From the NCBI RefSeq assembly GCF_000150275.1, contig NW_002060944.1, positions 8,320,479-8,384,478 on the forward strand: 64,000 nucleotides of DNA, written 5' to 3'. Below are positions 1 to 12,146 of this stretch, in pieces. The position numbers and the translations under genes are program-made. The stretch is from Trichoplax adhaerens. Taxonomy: Eukaryota > Placozoa > Uniplacotomia > Trichoplacea > Trichoplacidae. A model generated the notes under the pieces. That model saw only the letters and a program-made list of their open reading frames with translations, made no database searches and was not told the DNA's origin. The first letter of the stretch is position 1, and the number at the start of each line of letters is the position of its first letter.

Positions 1-76
1 GGTAATACGGGATGACTAACTTTTGCACTATGATTGGTAATTGTTCATCAGCAAGCCTTCTGCATCAGTGATTTAG

Positions 77-2201
77 GAAAATTGTATCACGAGCCTATTC
101 GTGGTGGGCAAAAATCCGTAATTTTCTGTTTGATTAATGAAATTGAGGTTAGATAATTTGTTTAAATATTGTTTATTGCCAGGTTATCATCATAATAATA
201 TTTATGTCCTTGCTTAATAGAGTCCCAATGCACTCCATACAGGAATGTCGTTTAAATGGATTTCTACTAATAAAATAGGACGTAGATTGACGAGTTCTTC
301 ATTAGATCAGACAAACGTTAGCGAAGTATTAATGACAAGAACAAATGAGTTGATAGAATATCACGCCAAATCTTGCGTTACTTTTTCGAGGTATCTTGAA
401 ATTTAATTGCCAAGCTGTAATAGTGTAACTGCAACTACGTTCAATGTATACTACATTTATCATACTAAAATTATTACTGGATCATTACTTAGTTACATAG
501 TAATGTCTAAATTTTGATAGGCTTTTATCTTAATTTTTAAATACAAAATTAGGGGATTATACTTGGGTTATGTGAAGTTACGTTGCACAATAAATGATAT
601 TGCTGTCATGACGGATGCCAGTTCGCCAAATACTTTACCATTTGAAAAAATAAGAGACAATCCTATTATTGGAAGGTTGGCGAATTGATTAAATTTTTTA
701 TGAAATTTATAATAAATGGAATGCACAGTAGTATTCCTGTTAATACATTACAGTTCAAATTTTATAGTTAATATTTGCGTCGATAGTCTTTGAATCTGAA
801 TTGCGCCGACCTGAGCAAATATCTAATAATTTTAAATACAATGCATTATACATTTATAGACAAGAGATTGAATGGTTACAAAATGTAGATGGTAAAAAGG
901 TGAAAGAAACAAAAGTAGGTATTTTTAACTTAAGATATGGTATAATAGTTTCCATAGTTTGATAATATTCAAAATCATATGAGATTTTGACGTGGGAATA
1001 ACGTTTCTTAATCGTTTTATAATTAGGTTGCGGACTCTCGAAATGGTAGCTTGTTAAATTTTCAAAAAGCATTGCGTAGTGCCGCTAGAAAATTACTGTG
1101 GCGATTAGATCCTGAGGAGGTAAGCATTTACATAGACAATATCACACTTTATATATTTGATCAGGCAATAATAATTAATTTCTATTATTTATTGATATAG
1201 AAAAAATATGATCACTATCTCTTAATGAACTGTAAAGTTGTGGAATTAAATGAAAATGTCACTTTTATATTGATTCATCCATCCGCTGATTCTATCAACT
1301 GTATAAAAAATGATGCTAATTCTATAACGGCTAATGGGTATTACTTCCTTCCTATAACGCATTTTGAATTAGGCAAGTATAAATAGAGCATGAATATTGC
1401 TATCAGACTATCAATATTTTGTGATACTTTAGTAGTGCATTTAGCGATGATATTGCTGTCCGACTGCTGTTTATGTTATTGATGGAATGTATACTTACGA
1501 CGGTTATTATACTTTAGCTTGTTTGTACATGTATGAACCGGAAATAGTCCAGTCATATTGTTGGCTTTCACTTATTCTAAATGTTCTAGAAAATATGGCA
1601 AAGAGGGCTGAGAGAGAGGTACTTATGTTAATAATGATGGGATATCCTTCAATTTGATGTTAATAAAGAATCTTATTTAGGATTATACTTTTCTTTTTTG
1701 TTATTATGCCATATTTACTATATTTCAAGTAATAGTAAAGTTTGGAGCTGCTTCTAAACGTAGCATCAAACTTTTATTCTTGATTACTTTAAAACGAATG
1801 TGATCTATCAATTATACTGATATTAAAGAATACTTAGAATTTCCTATCAAATCTTATTCACTTATTAGGCAATAACACAATCAGAAACTATGTTGGCTAA
1901 GAAACAATATCAGGAGATTGTCAACTTAACAGAGGTAATAGTTGATAAGATTGCAGTAGTTTAATGAAGCAAAAAGTATTTTTTACTCTATCAAATCTAA
2001 CCATAAATTACCTTTTCGAATTTTTCTAATAAGATACTTGTCTTTTGATATTTTTAACTCGGTATCCGATGAAAATTGTAGTCTTTAGAAGCAAATTGGA
2101 AGGATATGCGATGGATTGGCGAAACCGCTTGCTATATAAGCGGACGGAATAAAGCTAAACTTTTGTACAGTGTTCCGTTGGCTCGTGTTTTGCAGCCATA
2201 G
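77..2201 (+). CDS. Unrecognised multi-exon gene, 3' portion (5' end outside window)
   Basis: I read about ten short exons with GT-AG borders and open frames: 77-117, 221-390, 553-675, about 768-884, 1027-1119, 1201-1337, 1445-1488, 1518-1618, 1869-1934 and 2082-2201, with TAG at 2199-2201. Frames join cleanly at most junctions; exon 3 to exon 4 does not, so that border is wrong or a small exon is missed. The intron between 1488 and 1518 would be only 29 nt, which is suspiciously short. Recognisable stretches include KALRSAARKLLWRLDPEE in exon 5 and a charged, helix-prone C-terminus (AKKQYQEIVNLTESLEANW) ending in VLQP. I see no signal peptide, membrane segment or family motif and cannot name the family. 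The gene starts left of the window. Coding nature is well supported by several consecutive phase-compatible exons; the product is unknown. A decaying gene is the main alternative. Confidence 0.6.
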
Positions 2202-5200
2202 TCAATTATTGATGCAATACTAGTTCGAGATTACGCTGATTTAGCTAAATCATTTAGTAATACAAATCTCGAATTGCTATAGACGCTGAAACTACTTTAA
2301 ACGCTAATTTGCTGCGAAATTATTTGTAACATTTGCATATACTGACGTACTTTATAGTTTATTTCTATATATGAATGTACAGCGTTTACATACGTGTTTT
2401 CAGAATAAAGTTTTATTTGTTTGAGAGCAGATTCGCTATTTCTCCGGCGTGCTATATGATTTGTCTTGTATAATTATTTGTCAGAAATACACTGTAATTG
2501 ACAATTGCAAAGTTTTATCAAGACCTCAAGCAATAATTTTGCGTTATTATTATATTAAACTACAACAAATATTTGTCTAGACTATAGTTGTTTTATTTCG
2601 AGTGATGGTAACTGTTATGAGTAGAAACATCTATTGGCAAGTACTTTATATCATATATCTATTTTAATGGAGTCAAATAAATATGGTACTTCTCATAACT
2701 AAATGTCATTATTTGTGAGTCGTTTGTACTGATTGTAAAGTTCGAAATAAGTCAATCAGATCTACAGCTGTCACTGGCTTATAGTACAATTAATAATTGG
2801 ATTTAAAACTGTCATGAATAGATTAATTTTTCAAACATTGTTGATAGCTGCAGGCGTTTGCTTGCCTTAATAAACAAACAAAAAATTTATAGTTCAATTG
2901 TCATAAAGACTATTTGTGTACTTGTATATAGAGAAATTTAGCGGTATTAAGATACATAGCTATAGGATAGCATAAGACGAAACTAGATTTAATCACCGAG
3001 GACATTGAGGTTGTACCCAATTAACATCTAAGGAATAAACATTCACCGCTATTTTAAATTACCACTCAATACAGTACATTGAAATTTTATTTACAGTAGC
3101 TTCCGAAAGTGAGTGGCTCATTCTAAATATTCAAGATGGTATAACAATGATGGCAATTTATTTGGTATCTATAATGTTACTTTGTGTGATTGAAAATGTT
3201 AATCATCGAAAATTATCAATAGTGAATTATCTATTACGGCTATGATATAAACCTCAAGTGGCATCTTACAGTAGATGATTGTATCACAATACTTTACTTG
3301 TTTGAGCTTTCATTAAAATCATCGCCTATCAACAGGCTGTTTAAATTCCTTATGAAGTCATGCAATGTTGTATAACTGGTATTAATAGATTAACAAATGG
3401 TGAAATATCAAGATGCATTGTATATAATATCTGCTTATTCAGTGCTATTAATAGTATGTTATTTATCAAACAGTTTATCACGTATTGGTATCCTGCATTA
3501 TAACATAAGACTAACTACATTCGCATAGTATGCCGTAGGAAGTAAATAATCTGTTGTAGCATAATTTAGTGTTTCAACATATATTAAATCAAGCCCTTAC
3601 ACGTCCATAATTAATCATGGTCCGATAAACAATCATAATTTTTTAGCTTGTCCCTTCGATATTCGTGATTATCCTTGGATACGCTGGGAAAGTGCCCTCA
3701 GTTAGTAGATTTGCAAAATTGACTTAATTTCATTAACAATGTCGTCATAGATTGCGTCAAATTTTGTAATAAAATATACAACATATGCTTATATGCTACA
3801 TATGATGTGTACTGATGTCATCAGGCTGGAAACGCCATTTAGGGAAAAATTTTTAGTCAGTATGTTGTCAATATATTTACTTTAATGTGTAGTTTGTATG
3901 AAAGATAGCCGTACTAGTCTATACGAGTGCATAATCCTATATAATGAATTTCTGAATAGGAGAAGCAATGTAAAACCCAACTAAATGGATCGTGAATGAT
4001 CACTTATGTTACTTGATTTTATATAAGGAAAACTTTTTCCAGGATTGACAAGCCTAGTTAAAATACCATTATAATGAAGGTTTTGTTACTGTTTAAATCA
4101 ATAAAAATTAAATATCTTGTGTTCAATACTATATTTATGACAGCTATTAGTCAAAACATTACTTCTAATGAATTGTACTAACTCATTGTAAACTATCGTA
4201 ATTGCTTTCTATCAATTCCGATTATCGTCATGATAAGGTAATTCATAATAAAACTTCGGCTTGCATTCATCTATTTTACAAGACTTTTACATAAAGCTTT
4301 ATTATCCATGAGCTATTTTTAGATAGTCAATACATCAATAATTATTTTAAAATGGCGTATCATTGTTGATTAAAGATTGATTGGATGAACACATGGACAG
4401 TAAACACCTAAACTACAACATTCTCTCTTAAGCTTGTAATCAGATTTGTGTTTTGATATAAAAAGGTACAGTAGCATCCTGCCGTAATTAATTATCGTGT
4501 TAATAATATATCATGTGAACTTCCTTTTACCTTTTAACTGGTATGCTAGCGTGCGATAACGCAGTCTTGTTTATCACTGAATTGGAGAAATAGTAAACAG
4601 TAAGCGTATTAATGTTTTATTGCGTTTACGATTATACTTTCTATGTTACCATAGAAAAAAAATAAACAATCGAAAATATTCATTGATCCGTTAATGAGTG
4701 ACGAAGAAACTGGTTTTACGAGCTTTGAATTTATACTAACCGCTGTGGCTGAACTAGGTTAAGGCCTAGGGTACCATTTTTATTTTATTAGGATATCAAA
4801 CCCACTTTATTAAGAATCGCTGAAACAATGCTCTAATTTATCGTCTATTCGCTACTCCATCAAATCATAAATTTAAAATTAATTGCAAAAAATTACTGCA
4901 ATATATTGGCAGTACCGTACTTGATTTTTTGCTGAATACTATGCATAACTAATTGCGGATAATAGTCAACAATTTAGAAAATGATGTACATAAATAAGCT
5001 CTTATCGCTTGTACAGGACTACTCTATTCTTAATCGTTGAACTTTTCCTTCCTGTTATTAGCTAAATATACTTTAGTCTTGGTGTTTAATTACTACTAAG
5101 AAGGTCATTCAACCTTCGCTTTAAAATCTTGATCTATGACTTGAGTGAATGATCAATCTGTAGCTCTACTATTAATAAGAATTGGAGCACAGGAATAAAG

Positions 5201-5851
5201 ATATGACTTGTAATATAAGAATTAAAGCCTACATCTGACTTTTAAATATGTGTAACGGTATCCAATTTTAAGTCAATTCAATGCAATAATTGTAATAAAA
5301 AGCGAGAAAGATATTGGGTCCTAAGAGCTGTCGTTAATTACCTACTGCAACTAATTTTACGGCAAGTTAAGTATCATAATATGAATGATCGATCAATCAT
5401 CCTTTGCTGCCTTTGTTGATCATTCACGACCTTAGTTCATTCTCAACTTGGCGGCATGTTCTTTCTTTCTTGTTGTAGCTACTGGATCAAAGTACTGAGT
5501 TTTTAAACTTGAACAATAATAAATTTATAATTAATTCATTATGATTATTAGTCATTTCTTTTGTCGAAAATATTATTATTTTTATTACTAGTGAGGAAAA
5601 AACAAGACCAAGTTATTTATTTGTTTTAGTCTCAAATATTGTCTTGTAGATTAAGAAATGAAAGCGAGAAATTTGCCAACCGTAGCACGCTTAAGAGCTC
5701 CTATGCAACTATACCTATATACACTCATATGTTATGTCTTTGTCTATGAAGGGAAGACGCCATTACAGTATAGGGTTTAGTCGTTGTCGAGTTAGGAATT
5801 AATTATAGTTGTACAAGAGGGTTTTATTTCAGTTCGTACAAGACAAGTAAT
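2202..5851. other. Intergenic AT-rich DNA
   Basis: About 3.6 kb with no convincing exon on either strand. Stops are dense in all frames, and no repeat array or RNA gene was recognised. It separates the 3' end of the first gene from the 3' end of a minus-strand candidate gene, so the two are convergent. Confidence 0.5.
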
Positions 5852-6504
5852 TTATCCATTCATAATCTGTAGGAGCGATTTGTATTCATTGTTTTGGCTA
5901 TACTCTACTTTACTGGCGATTGGCAAAGGCAGTAGTTTGAAGAGAGAATTTTGCCTATTCCACAGGTGCAGTGTGTGGTTGTTGCTGATATGCAAGAGTT
6001 GAAATTTTAGCAGCGATCTAATACTGTATACGTACGTAGAATGTTCCAAAGTCGCTGACAGAATATGGTTTGATGAAGGCAATTTTATGTAATACTGTAC
6101 AGTGAAGTTTTACAATCGTTGTTGTTTTCATATTTGGAAAACATTTGATGACAGCGCCATCCTATGCACAGTCGAATCAAGATGATGAACACCCGCGGTG
6201 TGTTGTCGGTATTCAAAGCAAGATGCACTTTATGTACCTACACCTCTTGAAAAATAATGCCTGCTTTCATGTTCATTTTTGATCATCAAAACACTATCCT
6301 TCCCCAATTGAATAGTATCATAGACTGTATGGGCTTGATCACTGTACAGCGGGATATTCTGATTGCATAATTTGACTACATGTAGTAGCAGCTCTCCTTT
6401 CTGACCTTCTACTATAGTATAGTATACTGAGTGTACACGTCCATCCAGATTGACTTCAAAGCCTGATTGTACAAAATGAATTTGTTGACACAGTTGGCCC
6501 AAGG
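5852..6504 (-). CDS. Unrecognised minus-strand gene, last two exons
   Basis: Reading the minus strand, an exon runs 6504 to 6244. A TTCCAG acceptor precedes it and a GTGTAG donor follows AGAG. A final exon runs 6054 to 5852 after a CTGTCAG acceptor and ends in TAA. The donor leaves one base of a codon and the acceptor supplies two, so the phases agree. The first exon encodes about 87 residues with balanced composition (for example VNLDGRVHSVYYTIVEGQ and LGKDSVLMIKNEHESRHYF). The last encodes about 66 residues ending LLQIMNG. I recognise no family. Upstream exons were not resolved; coding-like but unlinked codons occur near 6.72-6.88 kb on the same strand. It may be a real gene whose 5' part is interrupted by repeats, or a decaying copy. 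Confidence 0.42.
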
Positions 6505-6960
6505 CTGGAAATAATGCTACAATATTTCATGGATATCAGTCGGATAAATTATCCTATTACAAACCGATAGACAACGCATTCAGTCAACATGCATCCAAGT
6601 GTCCTGGTATTGACTTTGCAGGTCGTTGCCCTTAATATCATAAATTATCAAATTATTTCATTTGTGTTTATAGAAATTATTTCTATTTATCTCGGTCATT
6701 TTAGGAATGATCTTCAATTTTGCAAAGCTATTGTGGCATGCTTGGCTATTATCCTTGACGCCGGTGATAGCTGTTAGGCCATCTTGTAGGAATTGTAGCC
6801 AGAAATTGAAAATCAATTCCTTGTTCAGGTCTACTCCATGGTATTTAGCGAAGCATCTTGTCTTAGAATTGGATCAAGGGCGGGATGAATGGCCTGAGTG
6901 ACGATGGAGTAAAAACGCAACCGCAGTATGGACGTGGTTGTCCAGTGTACACAGTTACGT

Positions 6961-7320
6961 ATGAAGCGCAGTCGTGTCATCGACTGATACACATCATTCA
7001 TTTTGAAGCGTTTCTGTACTGTACACAGTATAGAATGAAGCGCAGTGGTGTCATCGACTGATACACATCATTCATTTTGAAGCGTTTCTGTACCCTGAGT
7101 GAGTGTACTGTACAGTAGAGTATGAAGCGCAGTCGTGTCATCGACTGATACACACACATCATTCATTTGGAAGCGTTTCTGTACTATACACTGAGTGAGT
7201 GTACACAGCATAGAATGAAGCGCAGTCGTGGATACACATCATTCATTTTGAAGCGTTTCCGTACACTGAGTGAGTGTACACTGCACAGTAGAGTATGAAG
7301 CGCAGTCGTGTCATCGACTC
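6961..7320 (+). repeat. Minisatellite, five copies of a 73-92 bp unit
   Basis: The phrase ATGAAGCGCAGTCGTG recurs at 6961, 7034 (one mismatch), 7122, 7214 and 7295. It is followed in most copies by a CATCGACTGATACACATC block and by GAAGCGTTTCTGTAC. Unit length varies (73, 88, 92, 81 bp) because of GTACA/GAGTGAGTGTAC spacers of different length. The last copy is cut after about 26 bp. Confidence 0.9.
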
Positions 7321-7399
7321 ATGTCACTCATCCATATTCTATTCTTTACTACGGTGATCGTACGACACGAGAGTCGAATGACGATCGATTGACTAAAAC

Positions 7400-7573
7400 G
7401 TTGAGTACCGTCAGCGTACAGTACTGTACTATGTAAAGTACCGTACTGTACAGTACTGTATGTTGCAAAATTGTGTCATGGTCATACAGTACAGTACAGT
7501 ACAGTACAAGCCGTTGTCAATAAATAAATAATAACAATTTATTTATAGACTGTTGATAATAATAATAATAATA
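7400..7573. repeat. GTACA-type and TAA microsatellites
   Basis: Runs of TACTGTACAGTACTG at 7420-7462, a pure (CAGTA)n run at 7485-7508, and a TAA run at about 7555-7573. The GTACAGTAC motif is nearly self-complementary, so these tracts can fold on themselves. Confidence 0.85.
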
Positions 7574-8537
7574 CAGTAGAGAATAATCCGCACACAGTTC
7601 CATACTGTACACGGATAACTACGATCCAAAATAAAAACAGTCTAATACAAATACACTGTATACCAAGCATACCATCCTACCCTTCTCCACTCACTTAGTC
7701 CGCTCGTCCACTGCAAACTTGTGAATAATGCAATACTATGATGAACGCACTCTTGATAGCGTCGAATTTTTGACGCCCAAAATCAGCTGCTCAGGGTTAG
7801 CCAAACTGGTTTATGACGTCACACCGATATAATACTATGATTGGTAGAAAAAGAACATGTGGTGATGCAATTAAAACCATTGAATGAAACCGGTCCGACG
7901 TGTATCATAATCAAACACGCTATTCTTAGATGTTGTTCGCAACGGTAATAACAAATGCAACATCCAGCAATGAGTGAATCATACCAACATCATGTGAAGC
8001 TGGATGGAGTAGACTAACAAAGACGAAAATAACAACCGTGTTCCACCGCGTGACATCGCATTTTTGTCCACGGGGTTCTCAATGCTATACTGTGCCGTTG
8101 GAAGACGTTGACGGTACGCGCATTCAACCTCCTATCCACTCATTCATCTTTGGCGCTACTACTTCAATACCCAGTATATAATCGCTGGTATCACTGACTG
8201 TTAGCCAATTTCATTGACTAGCAAGATTTTTCCAGTTTCTGCCTGTGATTGATATTATTGATCGTCAGCTTCTCGCCACTAGAAATCCGCGGCTTAACCA
8301 CTGGATACGAACATATTTTATTGCTCAATGTTGGTAGGATAGTTTACTATGCCATTATCAATAGTTTAGTAGCTAGATCGAATCTAGAGATAGTCGTTAC
8401 AGCCAACCACTGCCAAGTTGGGATAGCTAATTATAGAATTTCAAAAATATCCTTGTCAACATCAAAATAAAGGCAAAGCTTGGCAAGCAGAAATACCTCG
8501 TCAAAATTTTTTTCCCCTTAAAATTGAAAATAACATC

Positions 8538-11500
8538 ATGACTTCCACATCAATGGATAAGGTAAGTTTCCCTACCGGAAATATTCTCATTGTAATAGTA
8601 ATAACTGCTTCAAAATGGTGCATGGCCAGCAACTGCCTGTAATAGAAAATGTTTGATAAGATTGAACGTACAGACCAGTCATTAAAACCAGTGACCTTTA
8701 GTAAATCAATAGATGTACGATACGCCGGTAGGCATTACTACAGCAACTCTACTGTGTTTTGACGCTCTTCTTATGGACCCATACTACAGTACAGCACAGT
8801 AGTAGTGTACTCAGTGTACTGTATTCCACCTACTGTACCTTGGCTAAAGGTGAATGTCGCTTTTTGATCTAGGGCGTGCTGGATAAAAATGAAAATTGTA
8901 ATACACAGTACAGTATTTACAATTGTGATCATGTTGCATAAAGTTAAGGAAAAAGTAGAGAGAAAATAGCCTTGATCTTCTACTATGTTATGATGTCGAC
9001 ACAATAAGAAGGATCTCATCAATTGCTTATTCTATCCTAATTATTAACAGTGAATATCAACCATGCTGTATTCCTGTAGGGTTATCTTTGGAAGGCATTT
9101 GTTGCTGGTTCGTTGAGTGGTTGCTGCTCCACAATTTTATTTCAACCGTTAGATTTGGTCAAAACTAGGCAACAGGCTCCACTCGTAGCTTGCAAGTAAG
9201 TTTATTTGATCGTAATTGCTATCAATTTTCATTATCAATCTTTCTGATAGTTATTGTAGTAACCTTACTTGATAGCTGCAATTTTGAGCGGCAATTCTTG
9301 TGCAAACTATATAGCATGTAGTCTAGTAATGTACGCTTCCTAAATATGATTATCAAAATGACGTACTAAAGCTATCACGTCAGATAAGATCGATAAATAA
9401 CTGCAATCGAACATTACGGAAATGGTTTTCTACCCTTTTTAACCGACTTGAACCACTACAGTATGTGACTCGATCTGTCTATATGTCATATATACGCGTA
9501 TGTTAGCAGTACTGTACTGTATTAAATAGAACAAGTTAGGTCTCTACACCATGTCCTACAATATATCAGATACTGTAATAATACGAGTAGACAGTGTACT
9601 AGGTACATTTTTCTGTTGCCCTTACCCTACTCAAGATGAAGAGGCAGTATTCACTTGGCTTACTTCATTGAAAAGAAAACTACCTAATTGCATTGCATTT
9701 TACGTACTGTAGTTTGCCATATGATAACAAGTAGTCAGCTACTGCAATATCGCAATATCCTATCATCTGTGGACACTAAATTTTATTTTATTTTATTGAG
9801 CGCCACATGCTCTCGAAATCATATGTGCTATTCTTGTATCTATATTATAAAATTTCCAGGCTTTAGTTAAAATACAGCTATTGTAAAGAATTTTATCATG
9901 CCACTGAAATGGTTTCCTCTTCTCTTGTCATTTTTACAGCTGATAGAGCTGCAGTATTTCTAATATTGTATGCATTTAAATGATTCACCAGATATGAACA
10001 ATGCATTAAATAAAATTGCCATTTATTTCTATTATTTCTTAGCAATACTGGTGTGCTTCAAGTATTTACCACGGTCGTACGTAAAGAAAAATTGGCTGGT
10101 TTATGGAAAGGAGTAGCACCGGTATGTTAGGATATTTGAAAATTTTATCAATTTTCAATCGGATTTATAACTTTCGGTACTGTACATTAGTTAATTTGAC
10201 TCGTAAATTAAGTTTAAATTGCGGATGTCACGGTATTAAATCATATCATTTCTTTTACTGTTATTGCTACTGTAGTCATTATCGCGGACCGTCCCTGGTG
10301 TTGGTATATATTTTTGCTCTTTATCATTTCTGCGTTCTCATTTCAAGTAAGTAGCGAAGAAACGATAGGAATGTTTATTAAATACTTCACGTGATGAACT
10401 GTGTTTGGATGGAGCAATGTGTTTATTTTGGATTTGCTGTATTATGTTACTGTAAATAAAAGTTATGTTATACGTCCGTATACCATCAGTATTAGGGCAT
10501 CTTTATACTTTACGCGATTGGATGTAACAAAAAATTTTAGGCAATCATTAGATTGCAGGTACTCTCACGCTTTGATGCAGCCAGTGTGTTCTGCAAGACT
10601 TCGTCCCGTGATAGTGCAGTTAGCGAGATTCGCAGCAAGTAGCGAGCGTTTCATTACAGTACTATACTACATGAGATAAGCTTTCTAGTTCGTAAAGAAA
10701 TTAACGCTTGTTTTTTAAGATATAAAATCTCTATCTCGTCTCATCATTGCAATTATTATTAAAGGAATGACCCTACGCCGATGCAAACAGTTTGTCTAGG
10801 AGCTACTGCGAGGTCTGTTGCGGTTGTACAAACTTTACCCATAACGGTTGTGAAGACACGATATGAGGTAGGTCGAGTTCAGGTCATTTTTTAGATGCGC
10901 TATTTTTGTGGAAGATGTCTGTAAAAGTACTTGTTAATTTATTCTACTCAGTGTGCAGTGCTGTACTACATATAGACGTACGTAGTAGTCCATGTGTAGC
11001 ATAATTACGATGATGAAAATTCCGTTTAGAGTGCAGTAGTGATAAGAAGCATACACTGTAGTACAGTTGTTCAACTGGAGGCATCTATCTTGTAACTTGA
11101 ATTATGCTGGAAAAGTCCAACTGTACAAAGTATACATTAGTCAGATAATTACTGAACTTTGGACAATGTACGGGAAAACATACGCACCCTTTTGTAAATG
11201 GTATCGTACAGCATCATTCCCTTGTTATTACGCTTCCGCTATTACGAAATGTTACCAATATACGAACAATGCCAAGTTCCGACTCGCTTTTACGAATTTA
11301 ATTGAAAAATTGTTGATAATAAAAGATATAAAATTTTATCTTGCCTTATAATGTCAAGTTTTTGTTCGAACTCGTTAAATGTTACTAGTACCCACAAAAT
11401 GTACTTGATGCTGTTTATTTCATACAGATTTTATGCAATCAAATACAATAAACTTTGTAATTTATGAACGGTTAATTGTCAAACGTAGCTTGATTTATTA

Positions 11501-12146
11501 TTGCATATTGTGGTCAATTTTATAAAGTAGGCCATTTGAGATTTTAAAATTTGATCTTTTTTTCTCAGTCTGGTCGGTACGGCTACAAGAGCGTTGCTGA
11601 CGCCCTTAAAGGTATTTGGCGTACTGAAGGAGCAAGAGGGTTATACAGTGGACTAACAGCAACTATAGTTCGTGATGCGCCATTTTCTGGTCTTTACTTG
11701 ATGTTTTTTACTCAGAGTAAGAAGTATTTGAATGGAGGTAAGTCACGTGCAATTTTTTTGATCATATATCTCTTGGCAACATTCTGCAACCAATATTTCA
11801 AAAGTCTATGCTCTGAATGCTTAATTTATTCCTAAAGTAATATCATCTATGTGCTTCTCTTACATGTCTAGTTACAAATGATGTTCCTCAAGCTGGTATA
11901 ACTTTTGCTTCCGGTGTTGTTGGTGGCATACTTGCTTCTGTGGTAACTCATCCACCCGATGTAGTCAAAACAAAATTACAAATTGATCCCAAGTCTTATA
12001 GAAATACAATATCGACTATCGCCGCCATCTATAAAAGTAATGGTATCTCTGGTTTCTTTAGAGGTTTAGCATTACGTTTAACTAGGCGAACTTTAATGGC
12101 TGCCATGGCTTGGACAGTTTATGAACAGGTAAAGAGATATTTCTAG
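8538..12146 (+). CDS. SLC25A38: SLC25A38, mitochondrial glycine carrier, 7 exons
   Basis: Exons are 8538-8561, 9080-9195, 10043-10121, 10276-10346, 10765-10867, 11569-11737 and 11872-12146. All are in phase and encode 278 residues (human about 304). Three tandem carrier repeats carry P-x-D/E-x-x-K-type signatures: PLDLVKTR at residue 31, PITVVKTR at 122 (acidic residue replaced by T, as in known SLC25A38) and PPDVVKTK at 215. [19 protein letters not shown] and [14 protein letters not shown] are strongly SLC25A38-like. The family imports glycine across the inner mitochondrial membrane for 5-aminolevulinate and haem synthesis (yeast Hem25). The first coding exon is only eight codons, and its ATG sits just before a consensus GTAAGT donor. 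The protein looks intact. It has no visible partner genes nearby. Confidence 0.95.

Larger units (their letters stand above)
6505..8537. other. Intergenic region with coding-like patch, minisatellite and microsatellites
   Basis: On the minus strand, 6880 down to about 6690 is open and coding-like (contains FNFWLQFLQDGLTAITG), but no splice sites link it to the exon at 6504. From 6961 to 7320 lies a minisatellite, and 7400-7573 holds GTACA and TAA microsatellites. From 7.6 to 8.5 kb the DNA is less AT-rich and leads into the SLC25A38 start at 8538, so it probably holds that gene's promoter; no specific element was recognised. Confidence 0.45.

Noticed and set aside
1381-1386. GC-AG donor near the end of the exon starting at 1201
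   Set aside because: A normal GT donor at 1338 gives the correct phase to the next exon, so the GC donor is not needed.
10103-11351. Open frames of 83-94 codons within SLC25A38 introns
   Set aside because: They lie between well-defined exons, or only partly overlap them in the wrong frame, and show no protein-like features.
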